40,938 nucleotides of DNA from Rhizobium sp. Q54 (lineage in GTDB: Bacteria > Pseudomonadota > Alphaproteobacteria > ATCC43930 > CGMCC-115725), in contig CAMATN010000034.1 of the NCBI GenBank assembly GCA_945861155.1, forward strand, positions 1 through 40,938, in the 5' to 3' direction. Of the stretch, positions 1 to 9,400 are shown one piece after another; within the stretch, counting starts at the first letter, position 1, and every line of letters starts with the position of its first letter. Below the pieces are notes generated by a model, which made no database searches, was not told where the DNA came from, and was given only the letters and a program-made list of their open reading frames with translations. A program made the position numbers and the translations under genes.

Positions 1-410
1 CCACGCGCGCCGCTCCGTCGCTTGTGAAGGCACTGCGCGACGCGCGCGGGTCCCCTCCATGGACTCCGGGGACGACCGCTCCTCAACCGCCGGTGTGGGT
101 CCCAATTGGGCGCTGATTCCGGGTCCCGCTTCCGCGCTGTTTGACAGTCTCCTATCTGATCGCGAGCGGACTCAGATCACGGGCGGCAGGAACCGCTCGA
201 TCTGCCATCTGCGTCATTCGCCGACCGCAGCACGTCCGTCTCGGATTAAAGAGTACTTTCCCAATGAGCGCAGCGCGGCTGCCCGCAGCCACGCCGCCGT
301 TACGCCCGGGCCTGCCCCCGAGGGTGTGCTGGCCGTTGTGTGCCTGGATAATCCGCGCGACAATACGGGGGCAAGGTCCGATGGACTTTCGCTGCGGTCA
401 CTGGGACCCC
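1..410. other. stretch with no recognised gene
   Basis: I recognise no gene here. Open frames exist on the plus strand (for example from 59 and 141), but their translations are Arg/Ser/Pro-rich, show no family motif, and run out of frame into the cupin gene that follows. No minus-strand frame of useful length is open. The composition is more mixed than in the housekeeping part of the window, which suggests decayed or intergenic DNA. The promoter of the following cupin gene should lie here, but I could not pick a convincing one. Confidence 0.5.
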
Positions 411-423
411 AGGAGGAATGCCC

Positions 424-765
424 ATGGCGTTTGTCAGATGCTATACCGGCACGGATGATCAGTCACACTTTGAGGACCTGGACCTGCTCCCACCTGACAT
501 CGAGAGGTCAATCGAGCAGGCCGCCAGCAGTATCACCTTCACGCGTTCGCCCAACGGCCGTTTCAGCGATTGGCACAATGCGCCGCGCCGCCAGTATGCC
601 ATTTTCCTCTCCGGAGGAGAGATGGAGGTCGTGATCGGCGATGGCACCACCCGGCGGTTCGGCCCTGGAGACGCTGTCCTGTTCGAAGACCTCACGGGAC
701 AAGGGCACACCAGTCGGAGCGTCGGTGGGGACCGCCTGACCGCTTTCGTGCCCTTGGCGGATTAG
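424..765 (+). CDS. small single-domain cupin protein
   Basis: This is a 113-residue protein with one cupin barrel. The core reads YAIFLSGGEMEVVIGDG, then RRFGPGDAVLFEDLTGQGH, matching the turn-and-strand pattern of cupin motifs 1 and 2. The usual motif 1 histidines are poorly kept: the stretch before the core reads FSDWHNAPRRQ. Metal binding is therefore uncertain. I chose the ATG at 424 because AGGAGG at 411-416 lies 7 nt upstream. The in-frame ATG at 418 is only 1 nt from that site. The gene stands alone, with about 200 nt of empty sequence after it. The substrate is unknown, and the family includes both enzymes and sugar- or effector-binding proteins. Confidence 0.75.
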   Translation: MAFVRCYTGTDDQSHFEDLDLLPPDIERSIEQAASSITFTRSPNGRFSDWHNAPRRQYAIFLSGGEMEVVIGDGTTRRFGPGDAVLFEDLTGQGHTSRSVGGDRLTAFVPLAD

Positions 766-973
766 CTCCTCCCGTGGGGTCGTGTACCCGATGGCGGCGG
801 ATCATGATTTCATCCCGAAAACCGGGCCGCTCATGCCACTTGACGGCCCTGGGTGCGCTTTGCCTCGCCGTTTGCTCGCCGCGTGAAACCGTATCTTTCT
901 GGTGAAATGCGCCCGCGGCTCCAAGACAGCTGGCACAGGACTTACAAAATGGAGATCTGGCGGACCCTGGACC

Positions 974-1624
974 TCAGGGATTCGCCCGTACGTACACCCC
1001 GGCAGAACCCGGTGCATGCGTCATGGCCTGCCGCATGCGCGGCGAATTGGGCGAGGAATGTTGCTGTTGCTCCTTCCACTCCGGGCTTTCGGGCACGGCG
1101 GTACTGGCAAATTCGTAGACCGTGCTGTAGCCGCTGGTACCCTCGATGACCCGATAGCGACGAGCGTAGATTACTCCCGGCACCTTGCGGTAGCCTGGCA
1201 CATATTCCCCACTGTACCAGGCGTTCCACTCCGCATCGACCTCGGCGGGGACGGACATGCGGCCAATCTGCAACACCGGCGCCATGCCACGCTCCGGCAT
1301 TTCCACGCCGTCCGGGTAAATCTGTTCCCCGACAATGCGTGTCAAATTCTTCCCAATTACGGACGGCGAGACTTTCTGTCCCCACGGCGTCCGCGGCCGG
1401 CTGGTAAACGCCGGCGTCTGCATCACCGCCACACTTTCCAGCTCATAGCATGCCAGGTACTGCGGGCCACCCTTGACCGCCTCGTAGCGGGAAGCTGAGA
1501 GAATGCCCGGCACCGACAGCAATTCCGGTAGATGTTCCTTGGTGTACCACTCGTTGAATTCCTCCGCGTGCTGGGCGTCGATATCAACGTACACCATGAA
1601 AATCCCGCGACCTTTTTGTGCCAT
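974..1624 (-). CDS. EthD-like protein with two tandem ferredoxin-like domains
   Basis: This 216-residue protein consists of two copies of a small dimeric alpha/beta-barrel-type unit. Copy one (about residues 10-75) contains EEFNEWYTKEHLPELLSVPG followed by SASRYEAV. Copy two (about 110-180) contains DAEWNAWYSGEYVPGYRKVP followed by YARRYRVI. The pattern E-x-NxWY...P...VPG...A.RY is typical of EthD/DUF4286-like proteins, usually encoded near catabolic enzymes. The start at 1624 is chosen because GGAGGAG lies about 7-8 nt upstream; the frame stays open to 1714, but that extension is Arg-rich and carries no motif. No signal peptide is visible. The neighbours do not indicate a pathway, and the function is unknown. 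Confidence 0.75.
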   Translation of the reverse strand: MAQKGRGIFMVYVDIDAQHAEEFNEWYTKEHLPELLSVPGILSASRYEAVKGGPQYLACYELESVAVMQTPAFTSRPRTPWGQKVSPSVIGKNLTRIVGEQIYPDGVEMPERGMAPVLQIGRMSVPAEVDAEWNAWYSGEYVPGYRKVPGVIYARRYRVIEGTSGYSTVYEFASTAVPESPEWKEQQQHSSPNSPRMRQAMTHAPGSAGVYVRANP

Positions 1625-1864
1625 ATGTCCGTCTCCTCCGTGAAGAGTAGCCACCATCGTTTTGCCTCGTCTCGTTGGCACCCGGTCCGCACGCCTGGAG
1701 CCCAGGAGAGACACGAGATGCCAACTGGGGAGCCATCTTAGGCGACATTCCCCAGATTCCGAGGCTGTTGAGCGCGATCTTCGGTCTCATCGAGGCACAC
1801 TGCAATGAAATTCAGGCGCAACGAGCCTCGTTATGGGATGCCTTTTGCTCCGTCGCCTTCAACG

Positions 1865-2053
1865 TCAATGTGCGCTCGGGCAGCGGTACATCGATAAGGG
1901 AGAGACGTTGATCGCGCCGTCGGCCCCGACTTTGTCCATCGCCGCCACCATCTCGTCGCCGGTGACGTGAGCGGGCCAGTTCGGCACCCTGGACCAGGAT
2001 CGTTTCGGCCGGTTCGCCTCGTGGGCATGGACCTGAGAATCGATGATCCTCAT
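1865..2053 (-). pseudogene. truncated amidohydrolase (amidohydrolase_2-type) N-terminus
   Basis: The frame starts MRIIDSQVHAHEANRPKRSW and continues with VPNWPAHVTGDEMVAAMDKVG and DGAINVSPLSMYR before stopping at 62 codons. This is the N-terminal strand of a TIM-barrel amidohydrolase; the DxQxH segment supplies the first metal-ligand positions in the family. Family members are about 270-300 residues, so roughly three quarters is missing. The two other minus-strand frames downstream do not resume the family sequence, so this looks like a truncation rather than one frameshift. About 240 nt of unassigned DNA separates it from the EthD-like gene, another sign that this edge of the window is decaying. 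Confidence 0.7.
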
Positions 2054-2146
2054 CGGGGAAGCTGCTCTGGGTTGCGGCTGAGCTTCGACATGCCTTTGAT
2101 GCGGCCACATTTTTTCGGGACCGCGGGGCGTCTCGCCCACCCGATG

Positions 2147-3272
2147 CTATCCCCCGCCGGCCACTGCGTCAGCGCCTTCGATGCGTTGGGCGAGCGCGGC
2201 GGCGAGGAAGCGGTCGAGGTCGCCGTCGAGCACCGCCGCCGGATTGCCGCTTTCGACCCCGGTGCGCAAATCCTTGACCATCTGGTAGGGCTGCAGCACG
2301 TAGGAGCGGATCTGGTGGCCCCAGCCAATATCGGTCTTGGTCGCGTTCATCGCGTCCACCACCGCCTCGCGCCTCTGCAATTCAGCCTCGTACAGCCGGG
2401 CGCGCAGCATGCCGAAGGCATGCGCCCGGTTCTGGTGCTGCGAGCGCTCGCTCTGGCATTGCACCACGATGCCGCTCGGCTGGTGGGTGATGCGGATCGC
2501 GCTGTCGGTCTTGTTGACGTGTTGCCCGCCGGCGCCTGACGCGCGATAGGTGTCGATGCGCAGATCCTTGTCGTTGATCTCGATCTCGATCTTCTCGTCG
2601 ATCACCGGGTAGACCCAGGCCGAGGCGAAGCTGGTGTGGCGCCGCGCGGCCGAATCAAAGGGCGAGATGCGCACCAGCCGGTGCACGCCGCTTTCGGTCT
2701 TCAGCCAGCCATAAGCATCGGGGCCGTTGACCCGGACCGTCGCCGATTTGAGGCCGGCGCCCTCGCCGGCGCTCTCCTCGAGCCACTCGACCTTGTAGCC
2801 ATGCGCCTCGGCCCAGCGCACATACATGCGCAGCAGCATCTCGGCCCAGTCCTGCGCCTCGGTGCCGCCGGCCCCGGCATGGACTTCGAGATAGCAATCG
2901 TTGCCGTCCGCTTCGCCCGACAACAGGCTCTCGACCTCGCGGCGGCGGGCTTCCTCGCGCAGCGCGTCGAGAACAGCCTCGGCGTCAGCGACGATCGCCG
3001 CATCGCCCTCGGCATCGCCCAGGCCGATCAGCTCGACCGCCTCCTCGACTTCGCGTTCGATGCGGCGATAGCTGTCGATCGCCCGGTCTAGCCGGGTGCG
3101 CTCGCGCAACAATTTTTGCGCCTCGGCCGGGTCGTCCCAAAGTTTGGGGTCTTCGGCCTTGGCGTTCAGTTCGGCGAGGCGACGATTTGCAACTTCCCAG
3201 TCAAAGATGCCTCCTCAGCAGCGCCAACGACTTGACTATGTCGTCAACGACCGCCTGTGTCTCGGCGCGCAT
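2147..3272 (-). CDS. prfB: peptide chain release factor 2 (expressed by +1 frameshift)
   Basis: RF2 recognises UGA and UAA stop codons and triggers peptide release in the ribosome. The product is 374 residues, made of 23 codons in the first frame (from ATG at 3272) and 351 codons after a +1 shift at CTT TGA C. The body holds the anticodon-mimic tripeptide SPF (in [12 protein letters not shown]) and the catalytic GGQ loop ([18 protein letters not shown]). The N-terminal coiled-coil region is complete only if the shift occurs; starting at the internal TTG near 3112 would lose about 50 residues. An AAGGA-type ribosome site lies about 8-10 nt before 3272. The gene is downstream of mrcA on the same strand, separated by a palindromic repeat. 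Confidence 0.96.
3200..3215 (-). promoter_or_regulatory. prfB programmed +1 frameshift site
   Basis: On the minus strand the sequence reads AGGAGG CAT CTT TGA C. AGGAGG (3215-3210) is an internal Shine-Dalgarno-like stimulator, CTT is the slippery codon and TGA (3203-3201) is the in-frame stop at codon 24. Skipping one T gives CTT GAC TGG and joins the main RF2 frame with no further stop. This is the established autoregulatory design: low RF2 slows termination at UGA and favours the shift. The 3-nt spacing between AGGAGG and CTT matches the classical site. Confidence 0.95.
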
Positions 3273-3305
3273 GTGCCTAGTTCCTTTAGTTGCCGGTTTA
3301 GAATT

Positions 3306-3387
3306 TGTCATCCCGGCGAAAGCCGGGATCCACCGGGCAGCCGCACGAGCGGTTGACGAATGGATCCCGGCTTTCGCCGGGATGACA
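3306..3387. repeat. palindromic repeat, family A copy 1
   Basis: This 82-bp element has perfect 27-bp inverted ends (3306-3332 and 3361-3387). The outer part reads TGTCATCCCGGCGAAAGCCG on the left, with its reverse complement on the right, around a 28-bp centre. It lies between the end of mrcA and the start of prfB, so a transcript from mrcA would carry a strong hairpin before prfB. Diverged copies are at 33684-33795 and 37599-37661. Confidence 0.9.
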
Positions 3388-3440
3388 CGAAGTAAGACGC
3401 AGGGTGATACCTCTAACTTGGATTGCCGATAACAACAACT

Positions 3441-5957
3441 TCAGTAGAGGCCGCCGGTTCCGCTTGCCGGGCTGGCGATGACCGGCGCGCCGGCGATTTC
3501 CTCGCCGGGGGCGGGCCGCAAGCCGCGGTCGCGGTCCTTGCCGGGCTCGGTGCCCGGCTTATAGCCTTCCCAGATCGCCGGCTCGCCGGGACCGGCGGGG
3601 AGACCCGTCGCCGGGTTGACCCGGTACATCCTGAGGCCGGGCGGAGTGCGGAACTCCTTCGGCGGCGCATCCTGCAGCGCGACGGTCATGAAATCGCGAA
3701 AGATCGGCGCCGCCAGATGGCCGCCCGTTGCGTCCGAGCCGAGGTTGACCGGCTCGTCATAGCCGACGAAAACCCCGGCGGCGAGGTCGGGGCTGAAACC
3801 GACAAACCAAGCATCCTGCCAGTCGTTGGTCGTGCCGGTCTTGCCGGCGATCGGCTTGCCGACCGATTTGACGATTGTGCCGGTGCCGCGCTGCACGACA
3901 CCTTCCATCATCTCGACGATCTGGAAGGCGGCGGCCGGGTCGGCGATCTGCTCGCGACCGTCGGGGACCGCCGGGACCGGCTGCTGTTTCCACTCGGCGT
4001 CGCGGCATCCCTCACAGGCCCGCTGATCGGCGCGGAAGATGGTCTTGCCGTTGCGGTCCTGGATGCGGTCGATCAGGGTCGGGGTGATGCGCTTGCCGCC
4101 ATTGTCGAGCATCGCGTACGCCGCGGTGTGACGCAGCGGCGTCGTCTCGCCGGCGCCGAGCGCCATCGAATACATCCGGGGCATGCGGTCCATGATGCCG
4201 AATTTCTCGATCGTCTGCGCGACCGCCTCGATGCCGACAGAGGCCGCGAGGCGGGCCGTCACGGTATTCAGCGACAATTCGAGCGCGACCCGCAGCGGCG
4301 TCGGCCCGCGAAATTTGTTGGCGTTGTAGTTCGACGGGGTCCAGGCCGGCATGCCCGGACCCTGGCTGATCGAAACCGGCGAATCGTCGACCAGGGTGGA
4401 CGGGGTGAAGCCGTTTTCGAGCGCCGTCAGATAGATGAACGGCTTGATCGACGATCCCGGCTGCCGCTTGGCCTGCGTCGCGCGGTTGAACTGGCTCAAT
4501 TCAAAGCTGAATCCGCCGCTCATCGCCAGCACCCGCCCGGTATGCGGGTCGAGCGCGACGAGGGCGCCCGACACATCGGGGATCTGGCGCAAATTGTAGA
4601 GCGGCGCTCCCGCGCCGCTGCCCAGCGTCTTCGGCTTCGCTGCCGCGGCCTTGCCGGTTTCCTTGCCGGCCTCCTTACCCGGCTCCTTGCCCATCTCCTC
4701 GGGCAGCGGCTCGACCAGCACGAGGTCGCCCGATTTCACGACATCGGCCGGGTTGCGCGGGTAGTTCCCGAGCGTGCCGTCGTCGCGCAGCGGCCGCGCC
4801 CACCGCATCTGGGCGAACGGGATGCGGCCGCTCTCGCCGCCCTTAAGCCCGATTGCCGCGCCGTCTGCTTCGGTTCGCAGCACCACCGCGAGCCGCCAGC
4901 CGACGCTCGCCGCGCCCGCCGGCAGCGGTTCGGGGTCGAGCCGGCGCGGCCAATTGGGGCCGGGATCGATCTGCCCGACGGCGCCGCGCCAGCCGCCCTT
5001 GCTTCGGTCATAGGCAATCAGGCCGTCGCGCAGCGCCTTGTCCGCGGCGATCTGCATACGCGGGTCGAGGCTGGTGCGCACCGACAGCCCACCCTGGTAG
5101 AGCGCTTTTTCGCCGTAGCGCGCCAATAGCTCGCGCCGCACCTCCTCGGCGAAATAGGGCGCGGTGACGATCTCCGCCTCCTCGCGCCGGCGCAGCGCCA
5201 GCGGCTGCGCCTTCGCGGCGGCGGCTTCGGCCGGGGTCGCATTGGCATCCTCGGTCATGCGGTCGAGCACCCAATCGCGGCGCCCCTTCGCCGCCTGCGG
5301 GAATCGCGCCGGGTGATAGTTGTTGGGCGCCTTCGGCAGCCCGGCGAGATAGGCCGCCTCGTCGAGCGTCAATTCGTCGAGCGATTTGTTGAAATAGGTC
5401 AGCGATGCGGCAACGACGCCATAAGCCCCGAGGCCGAGATAGATTTCGTTCAAATAGAGTTCGAGGATGCGATCCTTCGACAACGCTTGGTCGATGCGGG
5501 TGGCGAGCAGGATCTCCTTGACCTTGCGGCTGATCGACAATTCGTTCGTCAGCAGCATGTTCTTGGCGACCTGCATGGTGATCGTCGAGGCGCCGACCGG
5601 CCGGCGATTGCTGCGCCAACGGCCCACATCGGTCAGCGCGGCGCGCACCATCGAGAGCGGGTCGAACCCGTGATGACTGTAGAAATTCTTGTCCTCGGCC
5701 GACAGGAACGCCTTGATGACGCGCTTTGGGATCGCCGCGATCGGCACGAAAACCCGGCGCTCGGTCGCGTGTTCGGCGAGCAACCGGCCGTCGCCGGCAT
5801 GGACCCGCGTCGTGATCGGCGGCTCGTACCGCGCGAGCTGCTGGTAATCGGGCAGATCGCGACCGAAATACCAAAGGGTCAGGCCAACGAAGATGCCGCC
5901 GCCAATTGCCACCAGGACGATACAGATGAAAAGGAATCGAACGAGCTTGATCATCAT
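3441..5957 (-). CDS. mrcA: penicillin-binding protein 1A (bifunctional transglycosylase/transpeptidase)
   Basis: This class A PBP polymerises lipid II and cross-links peptidoglycan at the inner membrane. The 838-residue product has one N-terminal membrane anchor (about residues 6-30), then a GT51 domain: SAEDKNFYSHHG with catalytic Glu88, GASTITMQ, and ILELYLNEIYLG. An OB-like insertion follows, then a transpeptidase domain with SSIK (catalytic Ser502), SLN (Ser562 to Asn564) and KTGT (Lys706). I chose the start at 5957, the first of two adjacent ATGs, because it places the anchor at the N-terminus. The frame is open for another 156 codons, but that extension is not family-like, and the GGGAG-like site is about 15 nt away, which is long. 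It is divergent from rne and upstream of prfB. Confidence 0.95.
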   Translation of the reverse strand: MMIKLVRFLFICIVLVAIGGGIFVGLTLWYFGRDLPDYQQLARYEPPITTRVHAGDGRLLAEHATERRVFVPIAAIPKRVIKAFLSAEDKNFYSHHGFDPLSMVRAALTDVGRWRSNRRPVGASTITMQVAKNMLLTNELSISRKVKEILLATRIDQALSKDRILELYLNEIYLGLGAYGVVAASLTYFNKSLDELTLDEAAYLAGLPKAPNNYHPARFPQAAKGRRDWVLDRMTEDANATPAEAAAAKAQPLALRRREEAEIVTAPYFAEEVRRELLARYGEKALYQGGLSVRTSLDPRMQIAADKALRDGLIAYDRSKGGWRGAVGQIDPGPNWPRRLDPEPLPAGAASVGWRLAVVLRTEADGAAIGLKGGESGRIPFAQMRWARPLRDDGTLGNYPRNPADVVKSGDLVLVEPLPEEMGKEPGKEAGKETGKAAAAKPKTLGSGAGAPLYNLRQIPDVSGALVALDPHTGRVLAMSGGFSFELSQFNRATQAKRQPGSSIKPFIYLTALENGFTPSTLVDDSPVSISQGPGMPAWTPSNYNANKFRGPTPLRVALELSLNTVTARLAASVGIEAVAQTIEKFGIMDRMPRMYSMALGAGETTPLRHTAAYAMLDNGGKRITPTLIDRIQDRNGKTIFRADQRACEGCRDAEWKQQPVPAVPDGREQIADPAAAFQIVEMMEGVVQRGTGTIVKSVGKPIAGKTGTTNDWQDAWFVGFSPDLAAGVFVGYDEPVNLGSDATGGHLAAPIFRDFMTVALQDAPPKEFRTPPGLRMYRVNPATGLPAGPGEPAIWEGYKPGTEPGKDRDRGLRPAPGEEIAGAPVIASPASGTGGLY

Positions 5958-6474
5958 GGGCTGCGGCGCCGGCTCCCTTCGCTCGGGCGAGGCGCGCAAT
6001 TCCTCGCCTCCCGCGCGGCGGCGCCTCTTATGCGCCAACGCTGCGGCTATTCCAAGGCGGTTTTCAGCGTGCGTCCCCGCGTCAGAGGGCGCCTGCCGCC
6101 GCCCTGACGACCATCGCAGAGCGATCACTTTGCCATCGCATCGGTCTGCTCTGAGGAAATCGTTGTGACGGCGCGGTTTGCCCGGTACATTGCGTGATGC
6201 GAATCCGCCGACCGGGCAGGCGCCCGGCAGCGCTGCGACGCGCACCCGCATCAACGGCACGCTTCTTGCCGCCGCGCCGGGTTGCAGCGCCGGGCTGTGC
6301 AGATCGTATGAACCCGAAGCCGAGCGTGGTTGACGCGACGCCGATCCCTCAATTCCGCGACGCCATGACATCAAACGCCCTCGGCTTCCTCCCCAACAGC
6401 TTTCGTCCACACAGCACCGCGCCACCGGATCGCTTTACAGCGGCCGCAGCCGCGCGCCTGGGAGTTCTGCCCGA
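5958..6474. other. divergent intergenic region between mrcA and rne, likely rne leader
   Basis: There are 517 nt with no recognised gene. In several alphaproteobacteria a peptidoglycan amidase gene lies here, but I see none of its motifs. The rne side probably encodes a long 5' untranslated leader; RNase E autoregulates through its leader in E. coli. A short plus-strand frame from 6194 runs into rne out of frame and has no family signature. Confidence 0.5.
6163..6191 (+). promoter_or_regulatory. candidate sigma-70-type promoter for rne
   Basis: TTGTGA (6163-6168) and TACATT (6186-6191) are separated by exactly 17 nt. Each hexamer matches the sigma-70 consensus at 4 of 6 positions. Transcription from here would give a leader of roughly 275-280 nt before the rne ATG. 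It is a reasonable but unproven candidate. Confidence 0.3.
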
Positions 6475-9400
6475 ATGGCAAAGCGCATGCTTATCGACGC
6501 CGCCCACCCCGAAGAAACGAGGGTGGTCGTAACTGGCGGCACTCGCCTCGAAGAATTCGATTTCGAGTCGTCGACAAAAAAACAGGTCAAAGGGAATATC
6601 TATCTCGCAAAGGTAACCCGGGTCGAGCCGTCGCTCCAAGCCGCCTTTGTCGATTACGGCGGCAACCGTCACGGATTCCTGGCCTTTAGCGAGATCCACC
6701 CGGACTATTACCGAATTCCGGTCAGCGACCGGCATGGCCGCGAGTTTGAGCCGACGGATAGCGGATCGTCCGATACCGGCATCGAGGATTCCGGGGTGCC
6801 GCTCGCCGCGGCGCTGCCCGAGCCGGTGCGGCTGCCGGACATGACCGACGCGGACGATGAACCCGGCAGCGACGAGTTCGGCGAGACCGGTTCTGAGCCG
6901 CAGCCCGGCGGTGATCCCGGCGAACCTGCGGTGCCGGTGCTCGCGCAAGATTCGCCGGCCGACTGGGTCGATGCGTCGCTGGAGGCCGCGCCTGATGCCG
7001 CGTGGCTCCCGGCCGGCGCCCCCGAGGCGCAAACCTACCCGATGCAATTTCGCACTACGACCGACACGGATGCCGTGGCCGTGTCCGCAGCCTATCCGGC
7101 CGAACCTGGCTGGCAGCGCGAGGACGCGGCCTCCGCCGGTCGCGCCGCAGCATCGGTCGAGGTTGTCGAGGCGGCGTTGCGCGAGCCCCAGGCAATCGCG
7201 TTGCGCGCCGCCGAGGAGTCGCTGGTCTCCGCGGAAATCGGCGACATCGCCGGGCCGGCGTACGATCGCGCCGCTGCCGACATCGAGCCCTTTAATGGCG
7301 AGTTCGGCGACACCGAGCCGTTTGAAGCAAAGACTGTCGGGTCGCGGGGCTCCGAGTTGCGCGACCTCGATTCGGGCAGCGCCGAACCCGAGACCGTCGA
7401 GACCCTGGGCGGCGACGAGGTCGAGGAGGTCGAAGAGGCTGACGCCGAGCGCCGCAGCCGTTCGCATTCCTCGCGCCATTACAAAATCCAGGAGGTGGTC
7501 AAGCGGCGCCAGATCATGCTGGTGCAGGTCGCCAAGGAGGAACGCGGCAACAAGGGCGCGGCGCTGACCACCTATCTGTCGCTGGCCGGGCGCTATTGCG
7601 TGTTGATGCCGAACACCAGTCGCGGCGGCGGCGTCTCGCGCAAGATCGCCAGCATCCCCGACCGCCGCCGACTCAAGGAAATCCTCGAGGAACTCGAGAT
7701 TCCCGAGGGCATGGGCGTCATCGTGCGAACTGCCGGCGCCGAGCGCTCGAAGGCCGAGATCAAGCGCGATTACGAATACCTCTTGCGGCTGTGGAACGAG
7801 ATCCGCGACCTGACCCTCAAATCGACCGCGCCGGCGCTGATCTACGAGGAAGGCAATTTGATCAAGCGCTCGATCCGCGACCTCTACACCCGCGACATCG
7901 ACGAGGTGCTGGTCGAGGGCGAGGAGGGCTACAAGACCGCCAAGGCGTTCATGCGCACGCTGATGCCGAGCCATGCCAAGCGCGTCCAGCCCTACCGCGA
8001 CCCGCAGATCGGGCTGTTCCACCGCTTCCAGATCGAAAGCCAGATCGACGCGATCCACTCGCCGGTCGCCCAATTGCGCTCGGGCGGCTATGTCGTGATC
8101 AACCAGACCGAGGCGCTGGTCGCGATCGACGTCAATTCCGGCCGCTCGACGCGCGAGCGCAACATCGAGGAAACGGCGCTTCGCACCAACCTCGAAGCCG
8201 CCGAGGAGATCGCCCGGCAGCTGCGCCTGCGCGATCTCGCCGGGCTGATCGTCATCGATTTCATCGACATGGAGGAGCACCGCAACCAGGGCGCGGTCGA
8301 GCGCCGGCTGAAAGAAGCGCTCAAGAACGACCGCGCGCGCATCCAGGTCGGCCGCATCAGCCCGTTCGGGCTTCTCGAAATGTCGCGCCAGCGGCTGCGA
8401 CCGTCGCTCGCCGAGGCCTCGACCTTGCCCTGCCCGCATTGCGGCGGCACCGGGCTGATCCGCTCGGTCGAATCGACCGCGCTCTATGTGCTGCGCTCGA
8501 TCGAGGAGGAAGGCATCCGCCGGCGCTCGGCCGAGATCTGCGTCTATGTGCCGATCAATGTCGCGCTCTACATCCTCAACCAGAAACGCGAATCGCTGAA
8601 CGAGATCGAGGCGCGCTACGGCGTTCGCGTCATGATCGCGCAGGACGATTCGCTGATCCCGCCGAACTTCCGCCTTGAGCGGCTGCGCCCTTACGGCGAG
8701 GGCGAGGCGCCGCCGATGCGCCCGATCCAGGCGCCAACGGTAATCGACGACGAGGAGGAGGAGCCGGACGAGGCGGACGACCAGCCGGAGCCGCCGCGTC
8801 AACGGGAGCGGCCGGAGCGACAAGAGCGACAGGAGCGACAGGAGCAACCGGAAGGCGCCGATGCGCCCCCGCACGCGGCGAGCGAGACGGCGCCCGAGGA
8901 GGCAACCGAGGACGAACGCGGGCGTCGCCGGCGTCGGCGTCGCCGCCGGCGCCCGGACGACGCCCGCCCCGCGTCGGCAGCGGAGGCTCCAGAGGCCGGC
9001 GCCGCGGCGGAATCGAGCGAGGCCACCGGCGCGGACGAAGATGCGGAGCGCGAGAGCGAGAGCGAGGCCGAGCGGCGCCGGCGACGGCGCGGGCGGCGCG
9101 GCGGTCGGGTCCGCCTGCACCGGGACGAGCCGGCGGAGACCGACACCGCCGAGACGGCCGCCTCCGAGACGATCGAGATCGTCTCAACCAACGAGAACGA
9201 ACGCATCCGGGTCGAAACCGAGGCGCTGCCGCCGCTCGAAACGTGGTCGGCCGATGCCGGGTTCGAAGCGGCCAGCCTGGCGCCGCTCGCCGGCGAGGGC
9301 AGCGAACCCGCTCCAACCCGCGAGCAAAACCCGGAGGGAGATCGGGAGGGAGCGCGGGAGCAACCCCCGGAGCAATCCTCGGAGCGACCCTGGGAGCAGC

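Noticed and set aside
59-634. 191-codon plus-strand frame at the left edge
   Set aside because: It overlaps the cupin gene in another frame, has no recognisable family sequence, and no ribosome site at its start.
3423-5129. 568-codon open frame on the plus strand
   Set aside because: It is antisense to mrcA, whose protein has full catalytic motifs. The antisense translation is Arg/Ala/Gly-rich without any motif, as expected in high-GC DNA.
6349-9120. 923-codon open frame on the minus strand
   Set aside because: It lies antisense to rne and is a mirror of its codon usage; Leu/Arg/Val-rich low-complexity product and no family signature.
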